A DNA stretch of 64,000 bases from Cryptomeria japonica (Eukaryota > Streptophyta > Pinopsida > Cupressales > Cupressaceae), in assembly GCF_030272615.1 (NCBI RefSeq), contig NC_081409.1:208923190-208987189 (forward strand), given 5' to 3'. A program made the position numbers and the translations under genes. Of the stretch, positions 56,658 through 64,000 are shown piece after piece; position 1 is the first letter of the stretch; every line of letters begins with the position of its first letter. A model generated the notes under the pieces. The model was not told the DNA's origin, ran no database searches, and worked only from the letters and a program-made list of their open reading frames with translations.

Positions 56658-59500
56658 AAAAATACATATGATGATGATGAAATTATGATTATGTTAACTA
56701 CTTAAGACTTGAGACTTGATACAACAAAATGCAAGATAATAGGTGTCAAACTGACCTAGTGGAAGAACTAGGTTGTTAATATAAGAGCCAATATGACATA
56801 CAAAATATTAATTTTGAACTCTTTAGTGCTCTTTGTGATAGATAACTTGTCTTAAAATGATGGATGGGTAGGATTATTTGCTTTATTAAAACATCCTAGA
56901 GTGATGTCTATTTTTAAATGTCTTAGGCTTACAATTTTAAAGTTATGATGTAAGAGTTAGTGAGTTATAGTTAGTTAGAAGAGAATCAAATTGGACCTAT
57001 TAGTAAATTAAAATTTTGTAAAAGTGAACCAATCAATCACATATGACTTAAAATTGAGTTAAGACTCAACTCCCAACCTTATTCTAGTAAAGGCCTTGAT
57101 ATGCTAGAATATGAAAATTGTTTGGATGAAGGTTAAATTCTATTTTTGAATATCAAAATAAAAATGTGAGGTTAAGAGAACCAAATCAATAGAAATTATA
57201 AACTAAGCCAACACATCTAAACATATCTAAAATAATCACCAAAAATATATATTAAAAAAATCTCAAAATCATTTTGTATACATGTATAAAAATAATGTTA
57301 ACAATATTATATTTATTATTTAAATAAATTTTTAACTTACAAATTATTTATATGTTTCTTCCTTTAATCAATATGCGAGTTTATAATTGGGAGGTTGATT
57401 AGATTAGTCATTTTTTTCTAACTTTAAAATTATAATTAACTATAACTATCTAATCTTATATATAAAAATCATTTAATTTATTTTGAATAATAATTAAATT
57501 TACAATAGTATTCAATTAGAATTACAATAATAATATAATCGATTAAATTTTTTTATAAATATTTTACGATTATTTTAAATATTCAAAGAATAATAATATT
57601 TTGTTTATAATTTATGATCTTAAAATTAAATAATTGCACACTAAAATGATTTATATAATTTTATTTTTATTATGAATTCTAATTTGAAAAAATAAATCTT
57701 ACTTGAGTTAATTAAACATATTTTAATTAATTATAACTCTAATTTTAGTTTAGTTAAATAATTATAATGATAATATAATCTACAAAATTATAATATAAAA
57801 CTTAAAAGATAAAAATAAACCTACCTCTAAATATAATATAAGCTTAAATAACTTAAATCTTAATAAAATAATATAATTATATTAACTTATTATTTTAAAT
57901 AATTTTAGTAATTTTAATTTTAATTTATATTTTGTATATAAAATATTTTTATAAAAATATAATTTTTAATAAATACCCATTACATTTATAAAAAAAATTC
58001 ATGATGGAAAAGTTTAAGTAGACCAAAATAAATTTTAAATAAAAAGTAAAAGGTTTATGAGCATATATTAATATTATTTAGAAATCCATCTAAGACATTT
58101 GCTAGTAACAACCAATTTTCCCGTTTTGCTATGATTCAATGAAGATGTATAAAAAATTAAATAAACTTCTTCTACATTTTACTTTTGTTGAAGAAGCTTC
58201 CTCCAATTTTAATGTTGCTCTCTTATTCAATTACTATACTTGACTTACAAGCTTAAAAATGTTTGTAGGTGAAATTAAAGTAATATACTACACTGTAATA
58301 GTTGTAAATAATTTTTAATATTTTTTTGATGGTAAACGACAAATGTGGTGTAAAATAGTCAAAACATTACATGATGTATTTATAATTGTGCATAAAAAAT
58401 TAATATTTTTTGTTGTTAAAAATTAAATTTTATATCTACAAAAATTAACATAGATCAATCACATGATAAATAAATCATGTTTTAAATAATTTTTGTTAAA
58501 AAATTTGTATGTTAACTTTTGAAATGATAAAAAAAATATTTTAGTTTACAAAATTTTAAAAATTGATTAGTGAGAATGACAATAATTAATAATTACATAA
58601 ACATTTTAAAAACATGATGAATGCATTAGTATTCCTGCCATGAATAAGAACTAATAAAAGAAAGGATAAACTTTATTTTTGGAGCTTGATAAAAATATCC
58701 CTATCAATATTTACAAGGAGGTAATTGATCATTAATTTTCCATAAAAAATAAAATAAACAAAAGAAAGATGGATTCTCTAATAAAATAAGTGATAGAGGC
58801 CCTCTTAGACATGATTACATAAAAGAAAGTAGTAAGCTCTTCATAGCCATAGGATATGCAAAGGAAAAAAGACAAGAGCAAGTTTTCATAGAATACCATA
58901 GAATAAAGGTGACACTACTATTATTATGTAAACCAGGTAGTTTCAAGGAAATGAGGATGATAAAATGGATTCTTAGGTTCTACATAGATGCCTATTTGAG
59001 CCTAGAATTCCCTTACAAATAGCACAAATGTATGTGGTATTTTCTAATATAAAAACTTTCATTTTAGAAGCTATGTTAGTCTTCATCACAAGATTCCATA
59101 ATTCAATGAGAAAAATAATAATTTAATTTCTAGAAAATACAATTATTTAAATAAATAATAAAAAAGAAAATTGGTGATAATGATGAAAAAATTAAAAAGG
59201 AAGCATAATAAAAAAAATATTATTGTAGAGCTAAGGCCAAAGAAGAGTGTGTCCATGCATTTATGACAAAAAAAGAGGATAAAAAATAAAATAATTTAAT
59301 AGGAAACACTAGAGGCTACACAAAGAGCTTATGGTGGATTATTGAAAGACAAAATAGCTTAAATAGGAAAACGAGGATACATAAAATTAGTTGAGAATAC
59401 AAAAACTATAAAACAACCAATAAAAATGATAGAGGGAAAAAGTGGAGAAACAAAGATTCAATAAGCTAGGGAAAATGAAGAAGAAATGAAAAGTAAAGGA
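53690..59500. other. Extremely AT-rich gene-free stretch
   Basis: No gene or element with identifiable ends. The stretch 57240-58600 is almost entirely A/T. An 87-codon plus-strand frame at 54526-54789 is Phe/Leu/Ser-rich low complexity and not accepted. Confidence 0.5.
56611..56653 (+). repeat. (GA)n microsatellite, about 21 units
   Basis: Uninterrupted GA dinucleotide run within a broader purine-rich, GATA/GAGA-like region (56460-56650). Confidence 0.97.
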
Positions 59501-59508
59501 ATGATAAT

Positions 59509-59900
59509 GGTAGGATGTTCAAGTATACAACAATTTCTAGTAGGAAAAATTTTAATCCCTCCACCAGTGTCATCACCATCTGAACCCTTACAAAAGATCA
59601 TGGAATTATTAGTCTAACAAAAGTAACTTCAACCACTAATAAATTTGCCATACACGCTCTTTTTACCATACACCTCTTACACATATTTAGATATGTATCC
59701 CACATCTCTCTAATATAGAAGTTTCAAATAGAAGACATATTACACAATATTTTAAGGGACGATAAACTTAAGTAGCATTTAGAAATCATGAAATCCAGTG
59801 AAGACACATTTCCACCATATGAATAAAAATTAGCAAAAATAACTAGAAAGGCTAAATTACTTCTAGATCAACAATTATAAGAGATTATAAGTAAAATGTT
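59509..59900 (+). pseudogene. Unidentified decayed coding relic
   Basis: Plus-strand text reads MVGCSSIQQFLVGKILIPP, then SSPSEPLQKIMELLV, then stops that restore to Gln (LV-Q-QK-Q-LQP). After a frameshift near 59690 it reads FQIEDILHNILRDDKLK, a stop, HLEIMKSSEDTFPPYE, a stop, KLAKITRKAKLLLDQQL. The biased composition and the TAA-for-CAA stops suggest a former protein, possibly a transposon gag. I do not recognise the family. Confidence 0.35.
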
Positions 59901-62900
59901 ATCATAAAATTCGAAAAAAAAAATGTTATTAATAAGAAATAACCAGAATTAAGGAAAAAGTATGCATCACATAGACCAAATTAGAGATAGCTCCCTAAAC
60001 CATATATAAGCAACTCACAACAATGTAAATATAGTTTATGAATTTTTCTTATGTTGGTTGACATCTTAAAAGATAGTCAAGGTACAATTAGAAAATTTTT
60101 AAAAATAGATGAGGGAGGATCTAACAACATTTAATGCAAGGAAAAATAGGGATGGTATTATATGAGTACATATAAAGAGCTCGCATTACCAAATTGTTAA
60201 TAATTTTTAAAAAAATGAATCTAAGTGGAATATCACTCTTTATATAGTATTCAATTTTTTTGTTTATATTCATAACTTGAAACTTTAGTGCATGGATTAT
60301 TTTTGTTTATTTTGGTAAATATTTTTAATAAATATTAACATTTTTGTGTACTAAAAATACAACTATAACAATGAGAGTTACCTTTTTTTCTCAGTTATTT
60401 ATCCATCTAATAAAAATAAATTATATCATCTTGACATTGAATGTCCTCTCTAGTGCATCATTTAAAAAATGAAATTAGCATTTTTCTTGATAAGATATTC
60501 AACCTTATATTTTGGTGCCAATAACCTACTTTTGGTTTTAAAAAAACATACAATAATTAAACTATTTAAAAATATATATATCTTAAAAAGTATACTAATA
60601 GATTTACAAAAGAATTTTTTTAGATTTCGTAGATTATGTTATTTACATGAGTAGGAGTTGTGAAAACAAAGGTTTATAAGATATATTGTCATTTTATAAA
60701 TTATTATCAAGTAATGATGATAAGCATTCATGCCAACAAACTTTTCACTAATAAAATACTAAATTTTGTTGTTGGATGGTATAATTTTTTTGCAATTTTG
60801 GTTTGCACCCTAGTTGGATTTTTCTAACGTCACTATCCTAGTCACATAGGGTAAAGGATCCAGTAGTTGAGTGCATTTCAATGGATGTGATAGCACTTGT
60901 TGATTTAATGTCCAATAATTTTGACAACATTGCACCAATAGTTGTGATTGTAGGTTGTTATCGCTGATGAATGACTGCCCATAATTGAATGAAATGTATC
61001 TCTTAAATGTAAAAAGCAATGAGTCATGTGATGGCACATCAGCGCACAAGTATCGGTCTCACTTTTTTTGGGGCTATTTTGGACACCTTGACAAAAGGTA
61101 TGCTGATGTAGCATCATATTTGATCATATGGCCTTGAAACCTTAGTTATAAGTAGGGGACTTGCCATGTAAGCTCCTAAAAATTGAGAGTGATTTGAAAT
61201 TTCCACGTAAGATTTTGAAAAGCACAAAATTAAGGTGCTCAACTCCTCTCCTCTATATATTGTAATTGTGACTCTTTTGCTTATTGATAATCAAATTTAA
61301 GCTATAAAAAAATAGTAATTCTGAAATCATTTATATTTATCAATGATATTTTAGAGGCTAAGCGTAAACACCATGATCTAAACTTAACTTCGACCAAAAT
61401 TATTTCACATATACCAATGATCTACAGAAAACACAGAATATAGAGAAAGCTCTCGGGCATGCCAAGTAATAATCCATAAAGTCTCTCTCCATGACAGAAG
61501 GATCTGGGCTCACGGATCATCCTCTGCAATTACCAAAACTACAGCACTGCACAAAATTATAGACACCCCAAGGAAAGAGGAGCAATAGACATTGGGATGA
61601 TCACATCACAGTCAACACAAACATAGTGGATTGTGCATGTGTAAAACGATAATTTTGAGACTATCAATACATCGTACTTATCATACCAAGTCGTCAACTG
61701 AGTGAATCCATTTATATTTATATTTCTCCCCATCTAGTGTATCGGGCTTCTCGCTGGATCCAAGTGTCTTCAGATGAAATTAGTTTGTATTGTAAAGTAT
61801 GGTAATGTTGGCACACTATGGAAATTTGGAAAAAAATTAGAACTATTTGCAGAACTGGTATATCACATTCTGGGAATCATCTTCAAACATTTTTTTTTTA
61901 TTCACAACGAATATGCAGAGCCCTTTGCACTATATATCACCATTTCAATTCCCCACATCCGATAGGACTGTATGATTGGGACAAAAAACTTGTTAAGAAA
62001 AAGAAAGAGAGCTCGGCTGGTTTCGATCTTGCGACCAACGCCTGACATATTAGGCAGCAAAATAGACAATTAGGAAAACAAATGCATTTCATTGACAACA
62101 TTAAGTTTTCACAATTCATTAGATTTGAAAGAGCTGTTTCTGAGTTAGATTATCTTATTTATCCCGGTGATAGATCATAGAGTATCATCGGACTCATTCA
62201 TCCTGAAGATGGATGATAAAATATGATCCAAAATGTTGATGCAAAAAACTACCACACAATCTAATCAAGAAGGAGCTCTTCCAAATGCATCTCATTTCTT
62301 TCAGTTTACTTCTTAAATTTTTTTTGAGTTTGAGAAACATTGGTTTCTATCTAACTTTACTATTGATCAGTCCATTATTGATATCTTCTTGATCTATTGC
62401 AATTTCAGATTTTAAAATACAGTGAATTATGCCCGTTAGTATTTCATGTGGACATTCACATTTTAATCCTTGTTTGCTAGGATGAAAATGGTGTATTAAA
62501 AACTTCTTTGGATTATAAAAACTCTTCATAATTTTAACAAATAATAATTTTTTTTTTAATTGTACGAGTAAAATAGATTTTGAAAGGGTTCTAAAATCAT
62601 TTACAACAAATGATGGTTGACATTAAAGTCAAATAACAACACCACTACAATCAAACTATCCCACAACAATCAAACTACCCCACAACAACAACCCTGTAAA
62701 AATAACCAATCAAGAAACAAAGGATTGGTGACTTGCACAATAGCATACCTCTTTCTATCTAGCAAACTACACACTCAAAACATGTATATTAAAACGTGCA
62801 CATATTTATAAAGACCCCTCTTCCATAATTAGGGTTTATCGTCTTGTAAATTAGATTTTTGTTTAATATATAAAATTGAATCTAAGCATACATCAAAATA

Positions 62901-63689
62901 TCATATTCAAAAGAATATGATATGATATTTCACTAGTATAATCGCTCTTTTTATATCTTCATTTGTACTCATTAATATAATTACTTTCCAAATGATATAT
63001 TTTCATTTCTCCTAGATGACTCTCTTATTAGTGTTTAAATGGACTTCCATCAAAAATCAAATCACCTTATGAAATAGAGTTTCATCAACGTCATTATGAG
63101 AAGATAAATAACTATGACTATGCTCCTCATTATGCCAAATATACCATCAGTAGATCATGATCAACAACAAACAGAAGAACAACTAACTGTTGCACTTCAC
63201 AACTCACACACCACTTTACCACTTGGCAAACTGGGTGTTAGGATAGGGCGACATTAACCTTGCAATTGTTTAGCTCATAATTTTTGGGGTTTAAATATGT
63301 AAATAATAAATTTGATAGATTTAATTAAATATTAATTACATGATAAATTTGTTAGAATAAATATTTTTAATTAAAAAAAAAACTGTTCATATAAAATCTA
63401 TAGTTAAGTGAGGTAACACTATATATATAGAAAGATATTCATTTAAGAAATGTGGTAATAATGTATATGTACAAGCAAAACTATTTATAAATAGTTCGTT
63501 AGAACATCATGAATTTTCTTAAAAAAATAAATCTTATAAATTAAATTTCTTGGAATCTTATCTCTCAATGTAAAAAAACATCAATTATTAAACAAATTCA
63601 ATAAAATAAACATTCTTTAATTTTTAATTTTTAATCATTCTTTAATTTTTAACACTTAAAATTAATTTTTAACATTTAGACAATTTTTT
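59901..63689. other. Gene-poor stretch with a possible promoter
   Basis: Mostly AT-rich. A CTCTATATATTG box at about 61250 lies upstream of less AT-rich sequence (61390-61800), which could be a promoter and leader, but no convincing ORF follows. The 63-codon frame at 61774-61965 is unrecognised. The segment 62010-62060 resembles the 3' half of a tRNA (see findings). Confidence 0.35.
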
Positions 63690-64000
63690 TGTTAACCCAT
63701 CATGGACATCTTTATTTGGGGTACCAAATTTTTCAATCCTTCCACTCTTACGGTCTGATCATTTTGCACTTCAGATCGACATCCCATTGATCCCCATTCC
63801 GAGAAGAGGGACGCCAATGTTCATATTTCAACAAATTCAGATTGAAAATGACATCAAAATCCTCAATGAACAAATCATCCAACATGGAATTGATGAAAAC
63901 TCATATAAGCATCAAACACTCCTTAATGTCCAACTGCAAGAAATATTGGCAAGAGAGGAAGTATTTTGGAAACAAAAGTCTAGGGAGACTTGGCTTCAAG
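63690..64000 (+). mobile_element. LINE (L1-type) ORF2 fragment, runs off right edge
   Basis: An open frame of about 100 codons extends to the window end. It reads NPSWTSLFGVPNFSILPLL, then RSDHFAL, the SDH motif that closes the LINE endonuclease domain. The endonuclease-to-RT linker follows, ending LQEILAREEVFWKQKSRETW, very like the conserved pre-RT stretch of plant L1 elements. The reverse transcriptase should follow beyond the window. The upstream endonuclease is not readable before about 63690, so the copy seems 5' truncated or decayed. Confidence 0.75.

Noticed and set aside
56446-56667. A Leu/Ser-rich 73-codon ORF resembling a membrane peptide.
   Set aside because: It is the minus-strand translation of the (GA)n microsatellite and adjoining purine repeats.
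1-64000. CRISPR arrays, operons, rRNA genes and intact tRNA genes.
   Set aside because: None seen. The content is eukaryotic, and repeats are transposon or microsatellite in nature rather than spacer arrays.

Overview
The window is nuclear DNA from a plant, most likely a large, repeat-rich genome such as a conifer or other gymnosperm. That guess rests on the repeat load and on plant-type features: a nodulin-like/MFS gene, Copia elements primed by initiator tRNA-Met, a Ty3/Gypsy gag, a tRNA-derived SINE and a plant L1-type LINE. No diagnostic single-copy gene fixes the species. Apart from one host gene family at the left edge, almost everything recognisable is transposon-derived.

Left edge (1-5.7 kb): a tandem duplication, on the minus strand, of a gene for a nodulin-like (NFD4-like) major facilitator membrane protein. 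Copy 1 (1-1787) is open over all 595 visible codons and runs off the window. Copy 2 (3282-5058) is nearly identical but has one extra base that puts a stop after about 129 codons. Upstream sequence was duplicated with each copy. From 5.7 to 9.0 kb there is AT-rich sequence with a short triple repeat.

Nested retrotransposons (9-47 kb): a truncated plus-strand Copia element C (8960-20859) is split by a minus-strand Copia element A (9844-17197). A's own 5' LTR contains a 159-bp TG...CA insertion. A minus-strand Ty3/Gypsy gag remnant G (about 21-22.3 kb and 36.8-37.4 kb) is split by plus-strand Copia element D (22274-36833), from the same family as A. D's 5' LTR was in turn hit by a young minus-strand Copia element E (23387-29371), and its 3' LTR by a 1515-bp retroposon (34145-35659). 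Target-site duplications (TSDs) support each junction, and host reading frames rejoin when the insertions are removed. A solo LTR H (38165-39683) and a pol-less LTR element F (40434-46800) follow. F carries gag remnants and a long, decayed ORF that I do not recognise.

Right part (47-64 kb): AT-rich, gene-poor DNA. It holds two opposite-facing copies of a ~1-kb terminal-inverted-repeat element (48105-49109 and 49873-50868), a tRNA-derived SINE with a perfect 17-bp TSD (53393-53672), small tandem repeats, coding-like remnants, and the start of a LINE ORF2 fragment at the right edge (63690-64000).

No retroelement here looks able to move on its own. A, C and D carry stops, frameshifts and damaged catalytic motifs. 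E has intact catalytic motifs and no frameshift, but nine in-frame stops, all TAG or TGA. Those are the products expected from methyl-cytosine loss at CAG and CGA codons. The only plausible functional protein gene in view is the partial copy 1.
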